From Marinomonas sargassi (lineage in GTDB: Bacteria > Pseudomonadota > Gammaproteobacteria > Pseudomonadales > Marinomonadaceae): 64,000 nucleotides of DNA. The notes beneath the pieces were generated by a model that saw only the letters and a program-made list of their open reading frames with translations, searched no databases and was not told the origin of the DNA. This document shows, in pieces, positions 30,740 to 39,272 of this stretch. Positions within the stretch are counted from its first letter, which is position 1, and every line of letters starts with the position of its first letter. The stretch spans positions 310,001-374,000 of the forward strand of contig NZ_JAOVZB010000002.1 of NCBI RefSeq assembly GCF_025716875.1, written 5' to 3'. The position numbers were made by a program, and so were the translations under genes.

Positions 30740-30823
30740 ATGAATCCTGTTTTCTTAAATAATAAACGCAGCGGCGATAAACGTAAGGCTAAAAAGCTTT
30801 GCGGTGCTGACGTGCGGATTTAA
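30740..30823 (+). CDS. Possible small basic protein, 27 aa
   Basis: An open frame of 27 codons with sequence MNPVFLNNKRSGDKRKAKKL followed by CGADVRI. In-frame ATGs at 30722 and 30728 could lengthen it to 33 or 31 residues. It is very basic in the middle (nine Lys/Arg). The ribosome site is weak. An RNA-like hairpin starts two bases after the stop codon, and dapA begins 91 bases downstream. I do not recognise it. It could be a leader peptide, a small protein, or chance. Confidence 0.35.
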   Translation: MNPVFLNNKRSGDKRKAKKLCGADVRI

Positions 30824-30824
30824 G

Positions 30825-30873
30825 AATCAAAACTCCCCGGCAGCATTTTGCTGACGGGACCCTTCCTTTTGAT
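30825..30873 (+). terminator. Two-part hairpin between small ORF and dapA
   Basis: Outer arms AATCAAAA and TTTTGATT enclose an inner stem, CCCGGCAGCA with TGCTGACGGG around TTT (one mismatch). The transcript would fold into a stable rod. T-rich stretches interrupt the right side (CCCTTCCTTTTGATTGTT). It may be a terminator of the small ORF transcript or an attenuator of dapA. Confidence 0.5.
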
Positions 30874-30913
30874 TGTTCAGTAAAATGCCGCCGGCCTTAA
30901 ATGAGGCAAAGAT

Positions 30914-31786
30914 ATGTTTTACGGTGCAATAACAGCGTTAGTCACTCCTTTTAAAGATGGCCAATTGGATGAAACAGCCCTGCGTAATATAGTCCGTTGG
31001 CAGCTGGATCAAGGCATTAATGGCTTGGTTCCCGTTGGCACAACCGGAGAATCACCAACGCTTACTGAACAAGAGCATAAAAGAGTCATTGAAATTACCG
31101 TTGAGGAAGCAAACGGTGCTGTGCCTATTTTGGCTGGCGCTGGTTCTAACAACCCAGTTGAAGCGGTAAATTATGCTAATTATGCATACCAAGCCGGTGC
31201 AGATGCGACCCTACATGTGGCAGGCTATTACAACCGCCCCAACCAATCCGGCTTATATGAGCACTTTAAGTATGTGCATGATCATAGCCAACTCCCTATG
31301 ATTATTTATAACATCCCACCTCGTGCCATCGTTAATGTCGAAGTAGATACAATGGCAAAACTTACCGAGCTACCTCGAATCATCGGCGTAAAGGATGCCA
31401 CAGGAGATATAACACGACCGATTCAAGAACGAGCCTTAATAAAGACGCCTTTTGATTACTTAAGCGGGGACGACTTTACCTCTGTCGCCTATAACTTAGG
31501 GGGGGGACAAGGGTGTATTTCAGTTTCATCCAACATAGCACCTAAGCAGATTGTCGAGCTACACAGACTTTGCCGAGAAGGCAATTTCTCACAAGCAGCT
31601 GAGCTACAAGATAAACTTTTTCAACTGCATAGCGCTCTTTTTATTGAGCCTAACCCTGCTGGCGCTAAATATGCTTTATCCTTATTGGGACTATGCAGTG
31701 AAGAATGTCGTCTACCAATAACCACTCTACAAGAGATAACTAAACAAAAGATTCGCCATGCGATGGAAGTATTAGCTCTTATTTAG
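30914..31786 (+). CDS. dapA: 4-hydroxy-tetrahydrodipicolinate synthase family protein
   Basis: Class I aldolase that condenses pyruvate with aspartate semialdehyde, the first committed step to diaminopimelate and lysine. The Schiff-base lysine is in IIGVKDATGD (about residue 161). VGTTGESPTL supplies the Thr-Thr pair, and the relay Tyr and Arg lie in GYYNRPNQSG and YNIPPRA. At 290 residues it is full-length. One oddity is HVAGYYNRP in place of the common VTPYYNKP. From memory the body reads more like alphaproteobacterial DapA (FIEPNPAGAKYALSLLG). It lacks the usual bamC/purC neighbours, so it may be an extra or transferred copy. Confidence 0.88.
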   Translation: MFYGAITALVTPFKDGQLDETALRNIVRWQLDQGINGLVPVGTTGESPTLTEQEHKRVIEITVEEANGAVPILAGAGSNNPVEAVNYANYAYQAGADATLHVAGYYNRPNQSGLYEHFKYVHDHSQLPMIIYNIPPRAIVNVEVDTMAKLTELPRIIGVKDATGDITRPIQERALIKTPFDYLSGDDFTSVAYNLGGGQGCISVSSNIAPKQIVELHRLCREGNFSQAAELQDKLFQLHSALFIEPNPAGAKYALSLLGLCSEECRLPITTLQEITKQKIRHAMEVLALI

Positions 31787-31805
31787 GCTTAGCGAGAAAG
31801 TGCTT

Positions 31806-31850
31806 TTGGTAAAGGGTGAAATAGTCAGTAGAAATTCACCCTTTTACCAA
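31806..31850 (+). terminator. Hairpin after dapA
   Basis: TTGGTAAAGGGTGAA (31806-31820) pairs with TTCACCCTTTTACCAA (31835-31850) with one bulged base, 20 bases after the dapA stop. No T-run follows, so termination is uncertain. Confidence 0.5.
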
Positions 31851-31941
31851 TAAAGATTGATAAAGTGTCATATAGATAAACCACAATTTATGTAAAAAAA
31901 TCCGAGACTACAATTAACATTTATAGGATGGGGGTATCCGA

Positions 31942-32625
31942 GTGAATAGAGTTCATTTTATTGGTGGCGAAAAAGGCGGTGTGGGGAAATCCATGACGGC
32001 CCGAGTATTAGCGCAATATCACATCGACAATAACATGCCATTTATCGGCTTTGATTGTGATTCTTCTAATAGTACCTTTTCACGATTTTATGAAGAGTTT
32101 GCTTCGCAAGTGATTATTGGCGAAGAAGAAAGCCTAGATGGCATGCTTGCAGCAATCGAAGCTTTTCCTGAAAGAGATTTAATTATTGATCTAGCAGCCC
32201 AAGCCGCTGGCCCACTTGGAAAGTGGATTGAAGAGACCGACGTATTTGGCCTACTCGATGAAATGGGCTATCAAGTCTGCCTATGGCATGTAATGGATGA
32301 TGGTGCTGACTCTGTCAATCTATTAGAGCAGCTATTAACACGTTACACCCAAGAGTCTGTTGACTTCGTAATAGTACAAAACCATGGCCGCGGCAGCGAT
32401 TTTTCCCGCTTCCAACAATCCGAAGTTTATCAGCTAGCAAGCTCACGTGGTGCACTCATTCTAGAACTGCCTAAATTGCAGACTAAATTGACTCAAAAAA
32501 TTGATTTTAATAACACCAGCTTCTGGGCTGTCGCCAATGACAAGAGCATCATGAATATTGCCGAGCGTCAGCGTATGAAAGTTTGGTTACGTAATACGTA
32601 CGAGCAGTTTTCACAACTTGGCTAA
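31942..32625 (+). CDS. ParA/MinD-like P-loop ATPase (orphan)
   Basis: A 227-residue protein with start GTG 31942. The deviant Walker A box is GGEKGGVGKSMTA, with the signature lysine in KGGVGKS. FIGFDCDSSNSTFSR is the switch region and DLIIDLAAQAAGPLG a Walker B-like strand. No parB-like gene, helix-turn-helix or parS-like repeats are nearby, so plasmid or chromosome segregation is unlikely to be its role as placed. Similar proteins occur on mobilisable plasmids as CobQ/ParA-type nucleotide-binding proteins. The substrate it positions or regulates is unknown. Confidence 0.82.
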   Translation: MNRVHFIGGEKGGVGKSMTARVLAQYHIDNNMPFIGFDCDSSNSTFSRFYEEFASQVIIGEEESLDGMLAAIEAFPERDLIIDLAAQAAGPLGKWIEETDVFGLLDEMGYQVCLWHVMDDGADSVNLLEQLLTRYTQESVDFVIVQNHGRGSDFSRFQQSEVYQLASSRGALILELPKLQTKLTQKIDFNNTSFWAVANDKSIMNIAERQRMKVWLRNTYEQFSQLG

Positions 32626-32652
32626 TGCCATATATTTCTGTTCTATATTGCT

Positions 32653-32706
32653 AAAAAAGCCTGCTTAGTCACCGATAATTAAGATGACTAAGCAGGCTTT
32701 TTTATA
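32653..32706. terminator. Strong bidirectional terminator
   Basis: AAAAAAGCCTGCTTAGTCA and TGACTAAGCAGGCTTTTTT are perfect 19-base complements with a 13-base loop, between the convergent ParA-like and SPOR genes. T-runs are present on both strands. Confidence 0.92.
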
Positions 32707-32733
32707 TTTACCGTTTCAACTCTACAGATAAGA

Positions 32734-33459
32734 TCAGTTTAATGTAAAACTCTCGCCTTTATATTCTGTGACTAAACAATCCGTACCTTTACTTTTCAAG
32801 CCAGTGCAAAAATCATTACTGTAAGAGCGGTTGATAAAAGGACCTGCTTTAAGCAAATACATGGTACTGCCTCTTACCTCTTTTTGATCTATTAAAGGTT
32901 GCAAGGTTTGAAAGCTATCTGGATCTTTTTTCAAGAAGGCTTGCCAACCACGCACGACTTCATCTTTATATCGATAAGCACCTATCTGCACTGCGTACTC
33001 AGGCTCAGGGTCAGTTCTTTCACCGGTTTCAGAAGAAGCTTCTTCTGCATTCGTAACCTGATTCTGTGGCAATGCTTGTGGAGCTTCATTCATTACGGTT
33101 TCACTTTCCGCAAACCCTCTTTCAGCTATGGTTCTCGCCTCAAGTAGACCAGAGTCCTGAGTCTGTATGCTTTCCGAGTCTAAAACAGATGGGGGCGTTG
33201 TCTCATAAATAGATGGCGCAACTTCAACTGCACTCTGTTCATTATTCCACGCTTCTTCTTTCTCTTTTTTTAGTTCGGCGATCTCAGCCTCTAACGCATC
33301 AATTTTATCTAATTTTTCTTGTACGCTTTGCCATTGCTCATCATGAGAACGAACTTTTCTCTGCAATTCGCCATACGCCATAAAAGTGTTTTGCTCACCT
33401 GTGGAAGAACATGCTACTAGTGACAAGCCCATCGCTGCCAAAATAAGATTTTTCATCAT
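32734..33459 (-). CDS. SPOR-domain lipoprotein
   Basis: A 241-residue envelope protein. The signal peptide ends in lipobox LVACSS, so it is lipid-anchored. A coiled coil follows (about residues 30-70: QEKLDKIDALEAEIAELKK), then a low-complexity acidic linker. The C-terminal domain PEYAVQIGAYRYKDEV to FINRSYSNDFCTGLKSKGTD matches the SPOR fold that binds denuded septal peptidoglycan. A role in division-site or cell-wall maintenance follows from the domain. It ends against the terminator at 32653-32706. Confidence 0.82.
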   Translation of the reverse strand: MMKNLILAAMGLSLVACSSTGEQNTFMAYGELQRKVRSHDEQWQSVQEKLDKIDALEAEIAELKKEKEEAWNNEQSAVEVAPSIYETTPPSVLDSESIQTQDSGLLEARTIAERGFAESETVMNEAPQALPQNQVTNAEEASSETGERTDPEPEYAVQIGAYRYKDEVVRGWQAFLKKDPDSFQTLQPLIDQKEVRGSTMYLLKAGPFINRSYSNDFCTGLKSKGTDCLVTEYKGESFTLN

Positions 33460-33555
33460 GTTAATTCTTCACTCCTAAATCCCGTTTTCAATAAGTCCAT
33501 CATAACCATACTTTTGTTACTAATTAACTTTTATGTTCGCTATCTAATTCAATGA

Positions 33556-33984
33556 CTAACTAAAGAATACGTAATGCCCCCACAAAATCAAAGCGTATCT
33601 GCTTGCTTTACCTAAAAAAACCAATACAAAGAACCACCAGAAAGGTGTTTTTAATACACCTGCGACCACAGCAAGTGCATCGCCAATAATCGGTAGCCAA
33701 ACTAATAGAAGACTCCACTTTCCATATTTACTAAAAAAAGCTTCTGTCGACTTTCGTGAACTAGAGTTAATGGGAAACCACTTTCTATCTTCGTACCTAA
33801 TCAAGTATCTACCTAGTAACCAGTTAGTCAAACTCCCTAAGGTGTTTCCCATGGTTGCGCAAAACCACAATAAGGAAATAGATATGCCCGCCTCACGAGC
33901 GTAATACACCAAGACTCCCTCAGACCCTAGGGGCAATAGAGTGGCAGAGACAAACGCAACCCAAAATACAAATACGTAACTCAA
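33556..33984 (-). CDS. YqaA/DedA-like inner-membrane protein
   Basis: A 142-residue membrane protein with about four hydrophobic segments. The pattern LLPLGSEGVLVYY, MGNTLGSLTNWLLGRY and LLVWLPIIGDALAVVAGVL is that of the YqaA subfamily of SNARE-associated/DedA proteins, including the re-entrant-loop glycines and prolines. DedA relatives act in lipid-carrier recycling or proton-linked transport; a role for this small subfamily is not established. It starts 180 bases upstream of a divergent DUF302 gene. Confidence 0.82.
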   Translation of the reverse strand: MSYVFVFWVAFVSATLLPLGSEGVLVYYAREAGISISLLWFCATMGNTLGSLTNWLLGRYLIRYEDRKWFPINSSSRKSTEAFFSKYGKWSLLLVWLPIIGDALAVVAGVLKTPFWWFFVLVFLGKASRYALILWGHYVFFS

Positions 33985-34163
33985 TGCTACTTTCCCATTA
34001 CACTTGTTTAATTAATAATGACATTAGATTTTTTATAACAATGATTCTCAATCCATTTTTTACACTGCAATCACATGAATCAAGGAGCTAAAAAAGTAAA
34101 TGGAACTAAGCCACAGATAAAAGATCAAACCTTTTCATACTACTATTTTATAAGGACATAATT

Positions 34164-34613
34164 ATGCTAAAAGCAACCGCACTTATCATTGGGGCATCCC
34201 TTTTTACCTTATCCGTAAATGCTACGGAGAGTTTATTAAAATACGAAAGTCCCTATTCAGTACAAGAAACGGCAGATCGTTTTGTATCAATTGCCAGTAG
34301 CAAAGAACTGACTATCTTCACCCGTATTAACCACCAAGAAAATGCAGAAAAAGCGGGACTTAAGTTGAGACCAACACAGGTTATCATTTTTGGTAACCCT
34401 AAAGTCGGCACACCTCTCATGCAATGTGCTCAAGATGTTGCCATTGACCTGCCACAAAAAATATTAGTCAGCCAAGACAGTGAACAAAAAGTATGGCTTT
34501 CATATAACAACCCTGAGTATTTAAAAACGCGTCACAAGATAGTTGGCTGCGATGCAGTAATTGGCAAGGTATCCAATGTTCTAAAAGCCTTATCAGTAGC
34601 GACCACCAAATAA
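34164..34613 (+). CDS. Exported DUF302 protein
   Basis: A 149-residue protein with a cleavable signal peptide (about residues 1-20, ending SVNA). The DUF302 core shows SVQETADRFVSIASSKELTI, TRINHQENAEKAGL, then RPTQVIIFGNPKVGTPLM and the terminal DLPQKILVSQD and YNNPEYL. DUF302 proteins are small periplasmic or cytoplasmic domains of unknown biochemical role. It has a terminator at 34633-34670. Confidence 0.85.
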   Translation: MLKATALIIGASLFTLSVNATESLLKYESPYSVQETADRFVSIASSKELTIFTRINHQENAEKAGLKLRPTQVIIFGNPKVGTPLMQCAQDVAIDLPQKILVSQDSEQKVWLSYNNPEYLKTRHKIVGCDAVIGKVSNVLKALSVATTK

Positions 34614-34632
34614 AGAGTCTGCCTGCTAAAAC

Positions 34633-34670
34633 AAAAATGCCCAAACCTCATTGAGGCTTGGGCATTTTTA
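34633..34670. terminator. Bidirectional terminator
   Basis: AAAAATGCCCAA and TTGGGCATTTTT flank an inner CCTC/GAGG stem around ATT. The hairpin lies between convergent DUF302 and cbiM genes with T-runs both ways. Confidence 0.9.
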
Positions 34671-34702
34671 TATCTTTCATTCTACTAATCAAATAGCAGC
34701 TA

Positions 34703-35374
34703 TTAATTAAACAAGCGTTTCTCAAATAACCATGATTGCTTCAAGCCATGTAAGCTTTTTGCGCCTGCAAGCACAGCAAGATCTAGAACTGGTTCAAGTA
34801 AAACAACTGTTAGGTATGCAGCACCAAAGCTAGATACAGAAACTAGACTCTCCGCGCCAAAGCCTTGCCCATAAAAGGCCCAGAATGCCACCCAAGCAAC
34901 AATGCCACCTTGATAAGTAAGAGACAGTTTTAATGCTTGCTGATAAGTAATATCAACATAAGCAGTGTTAGCTGAGATAGTACGACGAGCAATCAGACTC
35001 ATTGCAAACAAAGGCAACAATAAGGTGGTGATATTCATACCGTATTGAGGCAAGTCAATCGGTGCAAAGAAAACGCCCTGTGCCAAAAGCCCTAACCCTA
35101 AACCAATGGCTGCAGCGGCAGAACCAAACAGCAAAAACAAAGTGGAGCCCAAAATAAAGTGGACTTCAGAAACCCCGACAGGGTAATGAGGTAAGACTTG
35201 AAAGAAAATAAAGACTAATAGAGTCGTTAATATACTTCTGCTGAGCAGCGATATAAGACCATCATTTTTTATCGTATCAAACGACGCTTTCGCAGTGAAA
35301 GCTAACGCGGTAAGTGCGGTAGCATAACTTAGAACAATTTTTGCGCCATCAACGACGCCAGGTTCAATGTGCAC
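34703..35374 (-). CDS. cbiM: CbiM-like energy-coupling-factor transporter substrate-binding subunit
   Basis: A 223-residue inner-membrane protein with six to seven hydrophobic segments. It begins MHIEPGVVDGAK, close to the MHIPDG start of CbiM in which the N-terminal amine and His bind Co2+ or Ni2+. VGVSEVHFILGSTLFLLFG is the CbiM core signature. The start is GTG at 35374, with GGAGG six bases before it. The cobalamin riboswitch upstream supports cobalt uptake. No cbiN, cbiQ or cbiO is adjacent; the gene is followed by a terminator, so the partners must be elsewhere or absent. Confidence 0.87.
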   Translation of the reverse strand: MHIEPGVVDGAKIVLSYATALTALAFTAKASFDTIKNDGLISLLSRSILTTLLVFIFFQVLPHYPVGVSEVHFILGSTLFLLFGSAAAAIGLGLGLLAQGVFFAPIDLPQYGMNITTLLLPLFAMSLIARRTISANTAYVDITYQQALKLSLTYQGGIVAWVAFWAFYGQGFGAESLVSVSSFGAAYLTVVLLEPVLDLAVLAGAKSLHGLKQSWLFEKRLFN

Positions 35375-35454
35375 TATGTGCCTCCAAAAATATGTTTCAT
35401 ACTCACCCGTATGATGACAAAGAAAAGCTTATCCATAACTTAATAAAAACAGTT

Positions 35455-35665
35455 AAATGAAAGCCACCATAATAAAGGCCGGTCTCCGGGCTTATGAAGC
35501 AATAGAATTTAAACCAATTATTACCTAATACCTTCCCATCAAAGACAGTGATATTTCGGCTTAGTTTAATGCTCATTTACCGTTGCGGGGGCAGCATAGG
35601 ATTTGTTTAACACTCACCTATTTCCCGTTTCATTGGTAAAACTTACCAACACCTTTACTTGCATT
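35455..35665 (-). ncRNA. Cobalamin (adenosylcobalamin) riboswitch
   Basis: On the minus strand the B12-box region reads AAATCCTATGCTGCCCCCGC followed by AACGGTAA (complement of about 35575-35603), the most conserved part of the cobalamin riboswitch. A GGTGAGTG-type segment precedes it. The 3' paired element AGCCCGGAGACCGGCC (complement of 35478-35493) is also present. It lies about 80 bases before the cbiM GTG. The expected effect is repression when adenosylcobalamin is plentiful. Exact ends are approximate. Confidence 0.93.
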
Positions 35666-35789
35666 TCGAAGCCTACGTTTTACAGAGCAATTAAGCAACC
35701 AAGTCCCGTAAAAACCACAGTAATCATGGCAGCTATACAAGATGAGCTACGAATTATTCATAGGCAGCTCCTTCCAACCTAGTTATCAG

Positions 35790-37154
35790 CTATTGGAAGA
35801 GTCGTTTTGCCCAAACTGTTAGCCCTGCTGCCACACTACCAAAGTGATCACCATCCTGCACAGGAACATTCCCTATATTGTCTTGAATGGCCTGACGAAT
35901 AACAGGAGACTTAGCTGAACCACCCGTTATGTAAATGACATCAGGTTTCTCACCTGCTTGTGTAATGGCCTCATTCATTAGCTGTAGCATTTTCTCTAAG
36001 GGAGGGGCAATGGATTGTGCCATAGCTTCTCGGTCAACCATTTGCTCTAGACCCTCTTCGATATAGTCTAATATCAGCCTGTGCTGTTGAGCTTCTGACA
36101 AAGCGATCTTGGCTTCTTCTGCATTACGAACAAGGTGAAAGTTTTGTTTTTCTTCCCGTAGTTTTAAAAAACGTTGTAACAGTTTTGGTTGCGCCGCATC
36201 CACTCTAAGCTGCTCTAATTGATACTTAGTTTCCATGCTATTAAATAGACTAATAGCAGAGACATCATTGGTGGTGACTGCATTCCAGTATAATTGCGTC
36301 GGCATAGGTAGGCCATTTTTCAGCAAAGAGTCCATACCAAACAAAGGCATTAGATGTTTACCCGCAATGCGAATATCCAAATCATTTCCGCCAACTCGCT
36401 CCCCTGTGTGGCCTAAGAAGTCATCTTGCCTATCGGTTTTCCCAAGGTAATTTGGCCCCATTCTCACCATGGCGCAGTCGGTTGTACCACCGCCGATATC
36501 CACAACCAGCACTGTCATATTTTTTTCAAGCTGGGTTTCAAAGTCCAAACCAGCGGCAATCGGTTCATACAGAAACTCAATCTCTTTAAAGCCTGCGCGT
36601 TTACCTGCTGAAGTTAATATATCTATGGCTTGACGATTACTCGCTTCCGAATCTAACCCTTGAAAGTTCACTGGACGACCAATCACAGTATGAGTCACTT
36701 CTGTACCTAGGGCTTTTTCTGATCTGGCCTTAATATTCATCATCATGGCGGCGACCACATCTTCAAAGAAGTTAATGTGCTCTCCCCGTAAACCTGTTGC
36801 CCCTAGAAAAGACTTAGGTGACTTTACAAAATAGCCTTCTTCTGGCCATTCAAAATACTCTTCAAAAGCCGCACGTCCAAAAAACAGCGTTTGGTCGCTA
36901 TCACTAATATCTTCTTCACGCCTTGCTCGCTGGGCTCTAGTCAGTGCATTCCTTCGAGAGGCAACATAATCTTGGCGTGTCACAGTAGAGGTTAGTTGGC
37001 GTGCAACAAACTCAGTAATTAAATCTCGGTCTAAGGCATACAAAGTGGAAGGTAAAAATGTATGTTTCCCTTCTAATGGAACCAACTGAACATTAGTATC
37101 TTGAGGCACGCCTAAGGCGCAATTGGATGTCCCGTAATCAAAACCACAAATCAT
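35790..37154 (-). CDS. yegD: Hsp70-family protein of the YegD type
   Basis: A 454-residue actin/Hsp70-fold ATPase without a substrate-binding domain, the size of E. coli YegD (450). Phosphate 1 loop is GFDYGTSNCALG at the N-terminus, phosphate 2 is VLVVDIGGGTTDCAMVRMG, and the adenosine motif is YITGGSAKSPVIRQ. YEPIAAGLDFE marks the interdomain region. It is expected to bind ATP in the cytoplasm; clients are unknown. It is divergent from the cNMP/CBS/DUF294 gene at 37398. Confidence 0.9.
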   Translation of the reverse strand: MICGFDYGTSNCALGVPQDTNVQLVPLEGKHTFLPSTLYALDRDLITEFVARQLTSTVTRQDYVASRRNALTRAQRARREEDISDSDQTLFFGRAAFEEYFEWPEEGYFVKSPKSFLGATGLRGEHINFFEDVVAAMMMNIKARSEKALGTEVTHTVIGRPVNFQGLDSEASNRQAIDILTSAGKRAGFKEIEFLYEPIAAGLDFETQLEKNMTVLVVDIGGGTTDCAMVRMGPNYLGKTDRQDDFLGHTGERVGGNDLDIRIAGKHLMPLFGMDSLLKNGLPMPTQLYWNAVTTNDVSAISLFNSMETKYQLEQLRVDAAQPKLLQRFLKLREEKQNFHLVRNAEEAKIALSEAQQHRLILDYIEEGLEQMVDREAMAQSIAPPLEKMLQLMNEAITQAGEKPDVIYITGGSAKSPVIRQAIQDNIGNVPVQDGDHFGSVAAGLTVWAKRLFQ

Positions 37155-37397
37155 GCTTTACCTATGTATTTACTCGTAAATATGAAAGGCTCAATGGCGC
37201 CTTTATGTTCTATTTTATTGTTCTAAAAGAAGATTAAATATCATAACAGTTATCGAAGCCAAGCTGAGAAGTGTCGTAAAAATATTGCCTATTCCCTTAT
37301 TAGAGGTCTTTAAAATAGGTATTTATTTTTCATATTAAGTATACTATTTTGACTAAAATCTAACGAACAATAGCCTTTTATACGGTGCTTTTTATCT

Positions 37398-39272
37398 ATG
37401 GTTCAGTCTTTATTACCTAATATTCTTGAGTTCATTTCACAAATAGATCCATTCGATAAACTCCCTCCTGACTTGCAGAAACATATTGCTAGCTCAGTCA
37501 ATATCGCCTATTTGGTTCGTGGTGAAAAAATAGGCTTCCAACCCGGTGACCCAAAACGATATCTGCATATTATTCGCACCGGAGCCATGGAACAGCGCAT
37601 GCAAAATGGTGTACTGAGAGCAAAATTAGGCTCTCAAGATTTGTTTGGTTTCACCTTTTTAGATGATCATGCAAACAACGAAGAAAGCTATGATGCCATT
37701 GCAGCAGAGTCTACTCTTTTGTATCAAATCCCCCATGAAGCACTAAAGAAGCTCTTAGAAGAACACCCAGAGTACGCTGAACACTTTGCCTCTCAAGCGC
37801 AGATACGTATTCAAAATGCCTTGAATGTCGTCTGGTCAGATAACGACAAAGGTATTTTTGTTAAAAAGGTTTCTGAAATCGCCACCAGCTCACCCGCTAT
37901 TGTGAATGCCGAAATGAGCATACGTGAAGTCGCCCATGAGATGCGTAATGTGCTCAGGGTCAATACCGCCGTTGTCAAAAAGAAAGGCAGGATTGTTGGC
38001 CTGATGACAGACCGTGATATGACCCGCCGTGTTGTTGCAGAAGGCATTAGTACTGATAGGCCCATTAGCGATGTAATGACAAAGTCACCTCTCACCATTG
38101 GACCAAACGAATTAGTCCTTAAAGCCGCATCCATCATGATGCAAAACAATGTTCGTAGCTTACCTGTGGTGAGCGGCAATACAGTACATGGCTTGCTCAC
38201 CCCTTACGATATGGTGCAAAAAAACCGCGTACAATCCCTCTTCTTGATCGATACTATTAAGCACACTAACTCAGCCGAAGCACTGGCAGAGCTAACTCAA
38301 CAAAGGCAAGCCATTTTTGAAGCCTTGGTTGAAGGTAAAGTGAGCTCAGACATTATAGGCCAAGTCATGGCGATGATTTACGATGCATTTAACCGTCGGC
38401 TAATCCAGCTTGCCATTGAGAAATTTGGCACTCCACCCTGTAAATTTTCATGGATTGTTGCAGGTTCACACGCCCGTAATGAAATCCATATTGCATCTGA
38501 CCAAGATAACGCTCTAATTATTGAAGACTCAGCCAGCGAAGATGACGTGAAATACTTCAAACTATTAGCTGACTATGTATGCAAGTCTTTAGCGGAATGC
38601 GGTTTCACTCTTTGTACTGGCAATTTTATGGCTTCCAACCCTCAGTGGCTGCAAAAATTGAGTGTTTGGAAGAAGTACTACCGTGATTGGATTACTTCTC
38701 CAGATCAGGATACCTTGCTAAATGCCAGCGTATTTCTTGAGACGCGTAGTATCTATGGCGAAGCCAATTACAATGAGCAACTCCACCAGCATCTGCATAA
38801 ACTCATCGCACAAAACCGCAACTTTCTATCCATATTGGTGAAAGATGCGATTTCCGTTCACCCACCACTAGGCATTTTCAATAGCTTAGTATTAGAAAAA
38901 GGTGGGGCTAACAGCAATACCTTAAATATTAAAAGATATGCGATTACCTTGGTGGTTGACCTTGCTCGAATTTACGGCATTTCTGTTGGCTGTACCTCCA
39001 CGAACACGGAAGAACGCTTTCGCTATGCCAATAAAAAAGGCGTGCTAAGCGAAGATGCCTTTAAAAACATAACGGGAACCTACCGCCTTATCTGCCAGCT
39101 AAGGTTCACCCATCAATATGAGGCAATGAAAAAAGGCGAAAAGCCCATAAACAACATTGACCCAAGCCTATTTGGTAGTTTTGAAAGAGCCCATTTAAAA
39201 GATGCTTTTCGAATTATTGCTAACTTACAAGATGCTGCAAAAATTAAGTTCGGTGAGGCTGGTGCATTTTGA
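37398..39272 (+). CDS. cNMP-binding/CBS/DUF294 nucleotidyltransferase-like protein
   Basis: A 624-residue cytoplasmic regulator-like protein. A cyclic-nucleotide-binding domain (about residues 15-130, RYLHIIRTGAMEQRM) is followed by two CBS domains (about 158-285, VGLMTDRDMTRRVV and HGLLTPYDMV). A DUF294 nucleotidyltransferase core carries SWIVAGSHARNEIHIASDQD, a GSxxRxE/D.D pattern like GlnD/GlnE, and DUF294_C forms the end. The metal-binding acidic residues look intact. The TGA stop overlaps the TTG start of the exonuclease gene, which indicates coupled expression. The family is often found near acetate metabolism genes, but not here. Confidence 0.9.
   Translation: MVQSLLPNILEFISQIDPFDKLPPDLQKHIASSVNIAYLVRGEKIGFQPGDPKRYLHIIRTGAMEQRMQNGVLRAKLGSQDLFGFTFLDDHANNEESYDAIAAESTLLYQIPHEALKKLLEEHPEYAEHFASQAQIRIQNALNVVWSDNDKGIFVKKVSEIATSSPAIVNAEMSIREVAHEMRNVLRVNTAVVKKKGRIVGLMTDRDMTRRVVAEGISTDRPISDVMTKSPLTIGPNELVLKAASIMMQNNVRSLPVVSGNTVHGLLTPYDMVQKNRVQSLFLIDTIKHTNSAEALAELTQQRQAIFEALVEGKVSSDIIGQVMAMIYDAFNRRLIQLAIEKFGTPPCKFSWIVAGSHARNEIHIASDQDNALIIEDSASEDDVKYFKLLADYVCKSLAECGFTLCTGNFMASNPQWLQKLSVWKKYYRDWITSPDQDTLLNASVFLETRSIYGEANYNEQLHQHLHKLIAQNRNFLSILVKDAISVHPPLGIFNSLVLEKGGANSNTLNIKRYAITLVVDLARIYGISVGCTSTNTEERFRYANKKGVLSEDAFKNITGTYRLICQLRFTHQYEAMKKGEKPINNIDPSLFGSFERAHLKDAFRIIANLQDAAKIKFGEAGAF

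Noticed and set aside
30700-30913. Lysine riboswitch upstream of dapA
   Set aside because: The region lacks the conserved five-way-junction elements; only a simple rod-like hairpin is seen.
31942-32625. Plasmid-partition locus
   Set aside because: No ParB-like gene or parS-like iterons lie beside the ParA-like gene, and surrounding genes are chromosomal.
37811-38200. Minus-strand 129-aa ORF inside the cNMP/CBS/DUF294 gene
   Set aside because: Antisense shadow of the CBS domains.
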